From: Clostridiales bacterium
GTDB lineage: Bacteria > Bacillota > Clostridia > Oscillospirales > Oscillospiraceae
Assembly: GCA_029098065.1 (NCBI GenBank)
Contig: JAQXNP010000056.1
Span: 1-7,177 of the forward strand
Reading direction: 5' to 3'
Length of the DNA: 7,177 nucleotides
Both the position numbers and the translations under genes were made by a program. The notes below the pieces were generated by a model. The model saw only the letters and a list, made by a program, of their open reading frames with translations, ran no database searches and had not been told where the DNA came from. Shown here one piece after another: positions 1 through 6,008 of this stretch (position 1 is the stretch's first letter; each line of letters starts with the position of its first letter).

Positions 1-159
1 CTCGATGGTGAACCGGCCCTCCCGGCAGCGGCAGCAGCCGTACCGGGCGGCGGCCCGCTTATTGACCGCCACATGCTCCTCAATGCTGCCGGAAAAGGGG
101 ATCTCCAGAGCCGCCGCCTGGGCCATCACCCGTTTCATCAGAGCGTCACAGTCGTTCAC
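1..159 (-). CDS. SprT-like domain protein, N-terminal fragment (runs off left edge)
   Basis: The last gene of the minus-strand operon is open to the window edge, giving 53 codons with a GTG start at 159. The translation includes ALEIPFSGSIEEHVAVNKRA followed by ARYGCCRCREGRFTIE. This resembles the N-terminal part of SprT-like putative zinc metalloproteases, which have a '..IP.S..I...V.VNKRA..R.GCC....G.F.IE' pattern before an HExxH helix. The HExxH site would lie outside the window, so catalytic competence cannot be judged. The GTG at 159 has GGGAGGG about ten bases upstream and would overlap the DUF3343 stop by 14 nt. An ATG at 138 would instead leave a 7-nt gap but has no clear ribosome binding site. 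The overlap or tight spacing supports co-transcription with the DUF3343 gene. The family assignment is by remembered pattern and is moderate; the reading frame itself is solid. Confidence 0.6.
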   Translation of the reverse strand, partial: MNDCDALMKRVMAQAAALEIPFSGSIEEHVAVNKRAAARYGCCRCREGRFTIE

Positions 160-397
160 AGCGCAGTGCCCTCCCGCTTCCGGTGACGGCGTACATGTCC
201 CACTCCCCCACCGCCTTCTCCCGGAGGATCTGCCGCACCTGCTCCACCTGTTCCGGCTCCACCCGGAGGGCGATGCCGCACCCGGCGGACACCTGACGCA
301 GCACCGGCATGACCACCACAGGGCATATCCCCCGCAGGGCGTGCTGGGCCGCCATGGCTCCGCTGGCCGAGGCAAACGTCACGTGGCACCAGTCCAT
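146..397 (-). CDS. DUF3343 family small protein (putative Se/S carrier-like)
   Basis: An 83-residue protein starting MDWCHVTFAS. The central stretch PVLRQVSAGCGIALRVEPE, with Cys40, matches the DUF3343 pattern (a proline, a basic residue, then S..CG.AL). This family is typically encoded next to yedF and annotated as a putative selenium or sulfur carrier; the biochemical role is not established. The start is fixed by a one-base stop/start overlap with yedF (TAATG: the yedF TAA at 399-397 shares its last A with this ATG at 397), a clear sign of translational coupling. An in-frame extension to 514 exists but would overlap the yedF C-terminus heavily and lacks family similarity, so I reject it. 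The length is normal for the family. The gene sits between yedF and a SprT-like gene in the same operon. Confidence 0.8.
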   Translation of the reverse strand: MDWCHVTFASASGAMAAQHALRGICPVVVMPVLRQVSAGCGIALRVEPEQVEQVRQILREKAVGEWDMYAVTGSGRALRCERL

Positions 398-1029
398 TAC
401 AGGGTGATGACCTTGCCGCATCCGCCCATGGCCTCCACGATTTCGGCCATGTTGCTCACCGTCCCCGCCTTCAGCTGATCCATCAGGCCGTAGAAGTTGA
501 GGCAGGTGCCGCACACCAGCACCCGGGTCCCCTTCTCCTCCAGTGTTTTCAGGTGCTCCGCCACCTGCTCGTCCCCGGTGGGCACCTTCACCCCGCCGTT
601 CATAAAGATCACCACGTCGGGAGCCTTTTCCTCCTGCGTCAGGGTATAGAAGTACATGCGCATCAGGTTCTTTCCCAGTTCCTCATCCCCGATGCCGATG
701 GTATCCTTGCCCACGAATACGCCCCAGGCCGCGGAGGGGGCCGGAACCGCCGTCTCCGGTTTTTCCGCGGCCTTCTCCTTCTCAGCGGACTTTTCCGGCT
801 TGGGAACCCCTTCTCCATCCAGAATCAGGGTGTAATTCCCCTCCATTCCGCTGATGGCGGCCACATAGCCCCGGCTGTCGGACAGCCGCTTCAGATTCTC
901 CACCGCGGCCATATTGTCCACGGTGATGATGATCGTTTCGACCCCCTGGTCCATAGCCTGGCGGGCCATAATGACCGGCTGGGGACAGGCAATTCCTCTT
1001 GCGTCAATGGTCTTCTCGTTCGCGCTCAT
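397..1029 (-). CDS. yedF: Selenium metabolism protein YedF (TusA-like + DsrE-like domains)
   Basis: A 210-residue cytoplasmic protein with two domains. Residues 1-75 form a TusA/SirA-like fold with the CPxP motif (Cys15 in RGIACPQP), which in TusA carries persulfide. A charged E/K/P/A-rich linker follows at about 76-102. Residues 103-210 are DsrE-like, with VVIFMNGGVKV, a CGTC pair (Cys173, Cys176) and a C-terminal GGCGKV. This architecture is that of the YedF family found with selenium-utilisation genes; the exact reaction is not established, and no selD, selA or Sec codon is visible here. The start at 1029 has a near-perfect AAGGAGG whose first bases are the TAA stop of the upstream ABC-F gene (13-nt gap), suggesting reinitiation. 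The downstream DUF3343 gene overlaps it by one base. The length is normal and there is no sign of damage. Confidence 0.92.
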   Translation of the reverse strand: MSANEKTIDARGIACPQPVIMARQAMDQGVETIIITVDNMAAVENLKRLSDSRGYVAAISGMEGNYTLILDGEGVPKPEKSAEKEKAAEKPETAVPAPSAAWGVFVGKDTIGIGDEELGKNLMRMYFYTLTQEEKAPDVVIFMNGGVKVPTGDEQVAEHLKTLEEKGTRVLVCGTCLNFYGLMDQLKAGTVSNMAEIVEAMGGCGKVITL

Positions 1030-1042
1030 CTGAAACTCCTCC

Positions 1043-2815
1043 TTATGATGATTCTCCCTGAATCTGTTCGTTCAAATCGGTCAGATAGAGCCACCGCTCC
1101 ATCTTTTCCTCCAGCACGTGTTCCAACCGGGTCTGCTCCGCCTGAAGCTCCTCCAGCGCCATGTAGTCGCTGGCCTGCCGCTCCTGCCGGGCCTGATTTT
1201 CAGAAAGCTCGGCCTCCAGACCGGCGATCTCGCTTTCAATGGTGTCAAATTCCCGCTGCTCCTTGTAGCTGAACTTCAGCTTCCGGCTCCCTTTTGGTTT
1301 TTCCTTCCGGGGGGCCGGGGCGGTCTTTCGCTCACGCTCCCTCCGGCTCTCCAGCCAGTCGGAGTAACCCCCCGGCGTCTCGACCACCGTCCCCGTTCCG
1401 TCCACCAGGAAGGTCCGCCGGGCCATTTTGTCGAGAAAATACCGGTCGTGGGAGACCGCAGCCACCGCTCCGGGAAAGGTCTCCAGATAATTTTCCAGCA
1501 CGGTGAGGGTGTCGATGTCCAGGTCGTTGGTGGGCTCGTCCAGCAGCAGCACGTTGGGAGCCGCCGCCAGCACGGACAGCAGGAACAGCCGCCGCTTCTC
1601 CCCGCCGGACAGCTTCCCGATGGGAGAATACTGCTGGTCTCCGGTGAACAGGAACTGCTCCAGCAGCTGCCCCGCCGTCATGGTGCCGGAGGCCGTCTCG
1701 ATATAGTTTCCCACGTCCTTCACATAGTCGATAACCCGCTGACTGTCATCCATGGGCGGATTCTCCTGGGAAAAGTAGCCGATCCTTACGGTCTCCCCCA
1801 GTTCCACCGTCCCGCTGTTGGGGGCCAGCCGCCCGGCGATCAGGTTGAGAAGGGTGGATTTCCCGCTGCCGTTGGAGCCGATGATCCCCACCCGGTCATT
1901 CCGCAGAAACATACAGGAGAAGTCCCGGATCACGGTCCGTCCCGCAAAGGACTTGGACACGTTTCTCAATTCAATGGTCTTTTTCCCCAGCCGACTGGAC
2001 CTGGCGGTGAGTTCCACCTGGCCCCGCTCCTCCGGCGCCTCCTGATTTTTCAGCTCCTCATACCGCTCCAGTCTCTCCCGGCTCTTGGTGCCCCGGGCTT
2101 TGGCCCCCTGCATCACCCACTGGTACTCCCGCCGGAGGATGGACTGGCGCTTGCGCTCGCTGGCCTGGGCCATCTCGGCCAGTTCTGATTTTCTTTTCAG
2201 ATAATCGGCGTAATTTCCGGTATAGAAGGTGAGTTTGGCTTTCTCCACCTCCACCATCCGGTCCACCACCCGCTCCAGAAAGTACCGGTCGTGGGTCACC
2301 ATCACCAGCGCGCCCTTCCAGCGCTTCAGAAAATCTTCCAGCCAGCCCACCATTTCAGCGTCCAGATGGTTGGTGGGCTCGTCCAGCAGCAGCACATCGG
2401 CGGGACGGACCAGCACGCTGGCCAGGGCGGCCCGCCGGCGCTCTCCCCCGGACAGCGTCCCCATCTTCTGTTGGAAATCGGTGATCCCCAGCCGGGTGAG
2501 GATGGTCTTGGCCTCGTATTCCGCCACCTCCCGGGCTGAGGAATCCAGCCCGGCGAAGATCTGCTCCAGAATCGTGTTCTCCGGGTCATAGGCCGGATTC
2601 TGGGGCAGGTATTCCAGCCTTACGTTGGGATCGGGCCGGACAACGCCGCCCTCCGGCTCCTCCGCTCCGGACAGGATCTTCAGCAGAGTGGACTTCCCCG
2701 CCCCGTTGGCTCCTATGACCCCCAGCTTTTCCCCCCGGTCCAGATAAAGGCTCACATCGTCCAACAGGACCCGCGCCCCCAGGCTTCGGGTGATATGTTC
2801 CGCCGACAGTAGCAT
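1043..2815 (-). CDS. ABC-F family ATPase (Uup/YdiF-like, ribosome-associated)
   Basis: A 590-residue soluble protein with two ABC ATPase domains and no membrane segments. NBD1 has Walker A GANGAGKST (35-43), signature LSGGE (121-125), Walker B VLLLDEP (141-147) and switch His175. A basic interdomain linker at about 205-262 (ERKRQSILRREYQWVMQGAK) corresponds to the ABC-F P-site tRNA-interaction motif. NBD2 has GSNGSGKST (313-321), LSGGE (402-406) and VLLLDEP (422-428). A basic region and predicted coiled coil (about 515-585) end the protein, as in Uup-type ABC-F proteins. Known ABC-F members act on the ribosome in translation or antibiotic protection; which applies here cannot be told from sequence. 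The start MLLSAEHITRSLG is preceded by GGAGAGGG with a 5-nt spacer. It is first in the operon with yedF, and its stop overlaps the yedF ribosome binding site. Confidence 0.93.
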   Translation of the reverse strand: MLLSAEHITRSLGARVLLDDVSLYLDRGEKLGVIGANGAGKSTLLKILSGAEEPEGGVVRPDPNVRLEYLPQNPAYDPENTILEQIFAGLDSSAREVAEYEAKTILTRLGITDFQQKMGTLSGGERRRAALASVLVRPADVLLLDEPTNHLDAEMVGWLEDFLKRWKGALVMVTHDRYFLERVVDRMVEVEKAKLTFYTGNYADYLKRKSELAEMAQASERKRQSILRREYQWVMQGAKARGTKSRERLERYEELKNQEAPEERGQVELTARSSRLGKKTIELRNVSKSFAGRTVIRDFSCMFLRNDRVGIIGSNGSGKSTLLNLIAGRLAPNSGTVELGETVRIGYFSQENPPMDDSQRVIDYVKDVGNYIETASGTMTAGQLLEQFLFTGDQQYSPIGKLSGGEKRRLFLLSVLAAAPNVLLLDEPTNDLDIDTLTVLENYLETFPGAVAAVSHDRYFLDKMARRTFLVDGTGTVVETPGGYSDWLESRRERERKTAPAPRKEKPKGSRKLKFSYKEQREFDTIESEIAGLEAELSENQARQERQASDYMALEELQAEQTRLEHVLEEKMERWLYLTDLNEQIQGESS

Positions 2816-2840
2816 GGTATCCCTCTCCGCTCCCTGTTTT

Positions 2841-2861
2841 CACCCCGCCGCTCCCGGGGTG
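2841..2861 (-). other. Hairpin in the ABC-F mRNA leader
   Basis: CACCCCG (2841-2847) and CGGGGTG (2855-2861) form a perfect 7-bp stem with a 7-nt loop, which reads GGAGCGG in the ABC-F mRNA. It lies about 25 nt upstream of the ATG and between the proposed promoter and the ribosome binding site. No U-tract follows it, so it is not an intrinsic terminator. It may affect translation or stability; function unknown. Confidence 0.4.
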
Positions 2862-2876
2862 GATGAATTGAACTTT

Positions 2877-2905
2877 ATTATACACGAAACCGGGGCGGGT
2901 GAAAA
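2877..2905 (-). promoter_or_regulatory. Predicted promoter of the ABC-F/yedF operon
   Basis: On the minus strand, TTTTCA (2905-2900) and a perfect TATAAT (2882-2877) are separated by 17 nt. Transcription would start near 2870, giving a leader of about 55 nt before the ABC-F ATG. The -10 is consensus and the -35 matches 4 of 6 positions. Prediction by eye only. Confidence 0.55.
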
Positions 2906-2925
2906 GTATGCTTCCCCGCTTTTTT
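2895..2925 (+). terminator. Terminator-like hairpin with T6 tail, plus strand, no gene upstream
   Basis: GCGGG (2895-2899) pairs with CCCGC (2915-2919), with an adjoining GAA/TTC extension (2901-2903/2912-2914) and one bulged T. Six T residues follow directly (2920-2925). As a plus-strand terminator it would stop transcripts entering the csp region from the antisense side of the ABC-F operon. It overlaps the -35 of the proposed ABC-F promoter, so it may be incidental. Confidence 0.35.
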
Positions 2926-3009
2926 CCCGCCGGCCGGTCATACGGCTTGGTTTTCCCTCGATCTATATGATTATGTAAACTATATGGCGGGATTGATGCA
3001 AGATTTCCC

Positions 3010-3039
3010 TTGACAATGAACACGCTGGTGCGGTATATT
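3010..3039 (+). promoter_or_regulatory. Sigma-A type promoter of the cold-shock gene
   Basis: A perfect TTGACA (3010-3015) and TATATT (3034-3039) are separated by 18 nt, within an AT-rich stretch. Transcription would begin near 3046. This is among the strongest promoters visible in the window and fits an abundant cold-shock protein. Confidence 0.75.
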
Positions 3040-3045
3040 AGACAG

Positions 3046-3164
3046 GTGTTCTGAAACGTAAAAACTGATTGCCGCCTGTGTATGTCAGTCCCGCTTAGAC
3101 AGACAGCACGGCCGGCTTTTCTTTTTTGCCGGGGGATCACGAATTTTTGAAGGAGGTACCTACA
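3046..3164 (+). promoter_or_regulatory. Long 5' untranslated leader of the cold-shock gene
   Basis: About 119 nt separate the inferred transcription start from the ATG. A GC-only 5-bp stem, CCGGC (3112-3116) with GCCGG (3128-3132), holds an 11-nt loop made of T residues and one C, about 17 nt before the ribosome binding site. A weaker ACTGA/TCAGT pairing lies at 3064-3068/3085-3089. Long structured leaders are known for cspA-type mRNAs, where they act as temperature-responsive elements. Whether this one does is inferred. No E. coli cold-box match was seen. Confidence 0.45.
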
Positions 3165-3377
3165 ATGTATCATGGTACTGTGAAATGGTTCAACGAGGAG
3201 AAGGGCTACGGCTTTATCTCCAATGATGACGGCAGCGGCGACGTGTTTGTGCACTTCTCCGCCATTCAGGGCACCGGCTTCCGCACCCTGGCTGAGGGCC
3301 AGAAGGTGACCTATGACACCGAGCCCGATCCCAAGGATACCGGTAAGATGCGTGCCATCAACGTGGTGGCCGAGTAA
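3165..3377 (+). CDS. Cold-shock protein, CspA family
   Basis: A 70-residue single-domain OB-fold protein starting [21 protein letters not shown]1 (KGYGFI, residues 13-18) and RNP2 (VFVHF, 27-31) are intact, with the usual FSAIQG and a C-terminal INV. Cold-shock proteins bind single-stranded RNA and DNA and act as RNA chaperones, in the cold or during normal growth. The start is set by GAAGGAGGT at 3149-3157 with an 8-nt spacer; a 13-residue upstream in-frame extension has no homology and is rejected. The gene is monocistronic, with its own promoter at 3010-3039 and a perfect terminator immediately downstream. It lies divergent to the ABC-F operon and convergent with coaBC. Length and motifs are typical. 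The family is certain; which csp paralogue it is cannot be told. Confidence 0.96.
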   Translation: MYHGTVKWFNEEKGYGFISNDDGSGDVFVHFSAIQGTGFRTLAEGQKVTYDTEPDPKDTGKMRAINVVAE

Positions 3378-3390
3378 CTCGTCCGAACCG

Positions 3391-3422
3391 AAATGCCCGG
3401 AGCTTATGCTCCGGGCATTTTT
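3391..3422 (+). terminator. Rho-independent terminator after csp (possibly bidirectional)
   Basis: AAATGCCCGGAGC (3391-3403) pairs perfectly over 13 bp with GCTCCGGGCATTT (3408-3420), with loop TTAT and a T-run through 3422. It lies 13 nt after the csp stop. On the minus strand the same stem could end coaBC transcripts, but the tail there (ATTTCGG) is weak. Confidence 0.92.
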
Positions 3423-3498
3423 CTGTCTTCTCCGGCGGGGCGGCGTTCGGATGATGTCTCTCCGGTGTCTCTGTCCCGTGAACCGCGCGTGGAAACGG

Positions 3499-4709
3499 TC
3501 AGCCGGCAATTCCGCTCCGCCGGTTTTCAATCGCGTCCAGCAGCGCGGCCGCCACCTGATCCTTGCCCATCAGAGGCAGTTCGGAAACGCCGTCCCGGGT
3601 GATGATCGTCACCACGTTGGTCTCCACGCCGAAGCCGGCTCCCGGCACCTTCAGGTTGTTTGCCACGATCATATCCAGACGCTTGCGCTCCAGCTTGGCG
3701 GCGGAGTTCTCCAGCATATCCCGGGTCTCCATGGAAAAGCCGCAGACGAACAGCCCCGGATGCCGGTTTTTCGCCACCCAGCCCAGAATGTCGTCCGTGC
3801 GCTCCAGCGGAATGCTCATGTCCGCGTCGGTCTTCTTCAGCTTATCCCCGGCCACGGAGGCGGGACGGTAATCCGCCACGGCGGCGGCTTTGATCAGGAT
3901 GTCCGTTTCCGGCAGGGCCGCCTGCACCGCCTGAAGCACATCCTTGGCGGTGGTGACGGACCGGGTTTCCGCAAAGGGGACCGGCGGAAGGGACACCGGA
4001 CCGGAGATCAGCGTGACCTCCGCCCCCCGCAGCATGGCCTCCCGGGCAATGGCATAACCCATCCGCCCCGAACTGTGATTGGTCAGATAGCGCACCGGAT
4101 CCAGGGCCTCCTGGGTCGGCCCCGCCGTCACGGTCACACGGACGCCCGCCAAGGTCTTTTCCCGGGCCAGTTCCCGGGCGATGTGGTCCAGCAGCACTTC
4201 CGGCTCCGGCAGCTTTCCGCTGCCCACATCCTTGCAGGCCAGCATCCCGCTGGCTGGGGCGATGATGCCGAAACCGTACTTTTCCAGCGTCTTCAGATTG
4301 TCCTGCGTGATGGGGTTTTCCAGCATAGCTGTATTCATGGCCGGGGCCACCAGCTTTTTGCAGCGGGCGGCCAGCGCCACGGTGGTCAGCATGTCGTCCG
4401 CGATGCCGTGGGCCAGCTTGGCGATGACATTGGCCGTGGCCGGGGCGATCAGCATCAGGTCGGCGGCCTTGGCCAGCGAGATGTGGGTAACCTCGTACTT
4501 AAAGTCCCGGGCGAAGGTATCCACCACGCATTGGTTGTTGGTGAGGGTCTCAAAGGTCAACGGTGTAATGAATTCTGTGGCGTTCCGGGTCATAATGACG
4601 TGGACGTCCGCTCCCGCTTTCCGCAGGGCGCTGGCTACATTGCCATCTTATAGGCGGCGATGCCGCCTGTGACCCCCAGGACGACACATTTCCCCTGTAA
4701 CTGTTCCAT
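3499..4709 (-). pseudogene. coaBC: coaBC: phosphopantothenoylcysteine decarboxylase/phosphopantothenate-cysteine ligase, one-base frameshift
   Basis: CoaBC makes 4'-phosphopantetheine from 4'-phosphopantothenate and cysteine. The frame opens at 4709 as MEQLQGKCVVLGVTGGIAAY (flavin-binding start) but stops at TAG 4637-4635. The rest continues in another frame from SALRKAGADVHVIMTRNATE to 3499. Adding one A in the AA at 4640/4641 restores KMANVASALRK and a 403-residue protein of normal length. In that reconstruction the known functional residues sit exactly one position beyond E. coli Dfp numbering: His76 (HISL), Asn126 (PAMNTAM), Cys159 in the flap (SGMLACKDVGSGK), Asn211 (TNHSSGRMG) and Lys290 (KLKK). 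Everything else is intact, so this is either a recent mutation or a sequence error. Joining the frames needs a -1 shift and no slippery heptamer is visible. The ribosome binding site is GGAG, 8 nt before the ATG. Confidence 0.9.
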
Positions 4710-4765
4710 CTTGGCTGCTCCGTTCTCCCGTTTTGCCGGGACAGTTGTTGTCAAATTATGTCCCC

Positions 4766-4794
4766 AGTATACCAACTGTTCCGCCGGATTGTAA
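4766..4794 (-). promoter_or_regulatory. Predicted promoter of coaBC
   Basis: On the minus strand, TTACAA (4794-4789), a 17-nt spacer and TATACT (4771-4766) are preceded by an extended -10 TGG. The start site would be near 4759, about 50 nt before the ATG. An inverted repeat, ACAGTTG (4741-4747) with CAACTGT (4773-4779), is centred on the predicted start and might be an operator. Confidence 0.6.
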
Positions 4795-4856
4795 CCTTGA
4801 ACGGGCAATTCCATCCCCCACACCGGGAATTTTAGAATATTTGCGCAGAGATACGG

Positions 4857-4885
4857 TTGAATTGACGCAAACGCGACGGTATAAT
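4857..4885 (+). promoter_or_regulatory. Predicted promoter of coaX
   Basis: TTGAAT (4857-4862) and a perfect TATAAT (4880-4885) are separated by 17 nt, with an AT-rich tract just upstream (4828-4842). The start would be near 4892, about 50 nt before the ATG. A TTGACG overlapping the -35 lies only 12 nt from the -10 and is not used in this assignment. Confidence 0.7.
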
Positions 4886-4898
4886 CAAGGTGCCGCGC

Positions 4899-4919
4899 CG
4901 TCCCCGCCGGACGGGGACG
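4899..4919 (+). other. GC-rich hairpin in the coaX mRNA leader
   Basis: CGTCCCCG (4899-4906) pairs perfectly with CGGGGACG (4912-4919) around a 5-nt loop. It lies between the inferred transcription start and the ribosome binding site at 4931. No T-run follows, so it is not a terminator. It could be a 5'-end stabiliser or a protein/RNA binding site. Confidence 0.5.
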
Positions 4920-4942
4920 AGCCTTTGGATAAGGAGACCGGT

Positions 4943-5737
4943 ATGATTCTGACTGTTGATATTGGAAATACCACCATTTGCGCCGGGGGGCTGGAAAAAG
5001 ACGGCCGGGGAGAGTATGCGGTGCGCTTCACCGTCCGGATGGATACCGTACCGGGCCGGAGCTGGGAGTCTTACCTGGCTGAGCTGCGGGAACTGCTGGC
5101 GGATGCCGGCATCCGGGCGGGAGCCTTTCGCGGGTCCGTGCTCTCCAGCGTGGTGCCTGTACTGGAGGAACCGCTGCGGGAATGCGTCCGCATCCTGACC
5201 GGGACGGAACCGGTGATCGTCACCGTCCGGAGCGACACCGGACTGACGGTGGACCTGCCGGAGCCGAACAGGATCGGCCGGGACCGGCTGGTGGATGCCG
5301 CCTGGGCCGCCGCCCGTTTCCCGCTTCCCGCTGTCACCGTGGACATGGGAACCGCGACGACCTTCAACGTGGTGGACACAGGCCGGGTGCTTCGGGGCGG
5401 AGTCATCGCCCCCGGCGTGGCGACAGGGCTCCGGGCCCTGACCGACCGGGCGGCCCAGCTGTCCGCCGTGGAGCTGGAAACGCCCCGGCGGGTGATCGGC
5501 CGCACCACCGAGGAATGTATCCGTTCCGGCGCGGTGGCCGGAGCCGCCGCCATGGTGGACGGCATCACCGCCCGCATCGAGGCGGAGCTGGGAAAGCCGG
5601 TGACCCTGGTGATGACCGGAGGACTGGCCCGCTACGTGGAGCCGCTGTGCGCCCATCCCCACATCTACGACCCCGACGCGCTGCTCAAAGGCCTGGCACT
5701 GCTCTATGAGCGGAATTCCGGCGGAATTTGTAAATAA
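4943..5737 (+). CDS. coaX: Type III pantothenate kinase
   Basis: A 264-residue cytoplasmic enzyme catalysing the first step of CoA synthesis, phosphorylation of pantothenate. CoaX belongs to the ASKHA fold, which is unrelated to the CoaA-type and eukaryotic-type kinases. Visible motifs are the N-terminal phosphate-binding MILTVDIGNTT (Asp6), IGRDRLVDAAWAA (111-123, the G.DR family motif), TVDMGTATTFNVVD (132-145, second phosphate-binding segment), GGVIAPGVATGLRAL (152-166) and a C-terminal TGGLA (225-229). The start at 4943 has AAGGAG with a 6-nt spacer; an in-frame extension back to 4733 covers the promoter and has no homology. The gene is divergent from coaBC, which acts two steps later in the pathway, and upstream of panD. 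Length is normal and no residues appear damaged. No clear terminator follows the stop. Confidence 0.95.
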   Translation: MILTVDIGNTTICAGGLEKDGRGEYAVRFTVRMDTVPGRSWESYLAELRELLADAGIRAGAFRGSVLSSVVPVLEEPLRECVRILTGTEPVIVTVRSDTGLTVDLPEPNRIGRDRLVDAAWAAARFPLPAVTVDMGTATTFNVVDTGRVLRGGVIAPGVATGLRALTDRAAQLSAVELETPRRVIGRTTEECIRSGAVAGAAAMVDGITARIEAELGKPVTLVMTGGLARYVEPLCAHPHIYDPDALLKGLALLYERNSGGICK

Positions 5738-5856
5738 ACATGTAAATGATTGGTTGCATTTTTTGAAAATATTTGTTAAACAGCGAAACGGAGATAGTAT
5801 TTGCTCAAAACTATACTCTGACTGATTCGCACGTTATTTCATACAACTGAATAGGT

Positions 5857-5892
5857 GCCGGCGGAGAGTTCCTGATCCGGGCTGCCGCCGGC
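5857..5892 (+). ncRNA. GC-rich hairpin, candidate sensor domain of the panD leader
   Basis: GCCGGCGG (5857-5864) pairs perfectly with CCGCCGGC (5885-5892). Inside, AGTTC (5867-5871) can pair with GGGCT (5879-5883), including two G-U pairs, leaving an asymmetric A-G/G internal loop and a CTGATCC apical loop. The sequence GCCGGCGGAGA occurs twice, at 5857-5867 and 5887-5897. No U-tract follows, so it is not a terminator. Confidence 0.5.
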
Positions 5893-5964
5893 GGAGACAT
5901 GTTTTGAAAAGGGCTTATATTTGAAAAAAATGAGACTCTGAGGAGAAACATCAGGTAAAACTAT

Positions 5965-6008
5965 GCATCTTCAGGGGGTATTCTGCGCCCAGAAGGTGTT
6001 TTATTTTT
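5965..6008 (+). terminator. Intrinsic terminator just upstream of panD (attenuator)
   Basis: GCATCTTC (5965-5972) pairs with GAAGGTGT (5992-5999), including two G-U pairs. After one A/A mismatch, GGG (5974-5976) pairs with CCC (5988-5990), leaving an 11-nt loop. TTTATTTTT (6000-6008) follows directly. It ends 28 nt before the panD ATG and about 230 nt after coaX, so it fits a leader attenuator better than a coaX terminator. Confidence 0.65.

Noticed and set aside
398..514. 39-codon upstream extension of the DUF3343 gene
   Set aside because: It would overlap the conserved C-terminus of yedF. The TAATG overlap at 397 gives the better start.
1118..2188. Long plus-strand open frames antisense to the ABC-F gene and similar frames opposite coaBC, coaX and panD-int
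   Set aside because: They are GC-rich shadow frames without ribosome binding sites or recognisable domains; the opposite-strand proteins have full family motifs.
3126..3164. 13-codon upstream extension of the cold-shock gene
   Set aside because: It has no homology, and the canonical start MYHGTVKWF has GAAGGAGGT at ideal spacing.
4638..4649. Programmed ribosomal frameshifting in coaBC
   Set aside because: No X XXY YYZ slippery site is present in the AAG ATG GCA ATG region, and other CoaBC genes are not known to use it.
4862..4885. TTGACG ... TATAAT as the coaX promoter
   Set aside because: The spacer is only 12 nt. TTGAAT at 4857 gives the proper 17 nt.
4733..4942. 70-codon in-frame upstream extension of coaX
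   Set aside because: It spans the predicted promoter and leader hairpin. The family starts at the MILTVDIGNT segment, which has an AAGGAG ribosome binding site.
5714..5764. AATTCC/GGAATT hairpin at the end of coaX and AAATG/CATTT with a T-run just after it, as coaX terminators
   Set aside because: Both stems are short (6 and 5 bp) and AT-rich. The first lies inside the coding sequence and has no real T-run.
5794..5814. ATAGT ... ACTAT imperfect palindrome upstream of panD
   Set aside because: It is AT-rich with a bulge and overlaps a weak promoter candidate. It could be an operator, but nothing beyond the pairing supports it.
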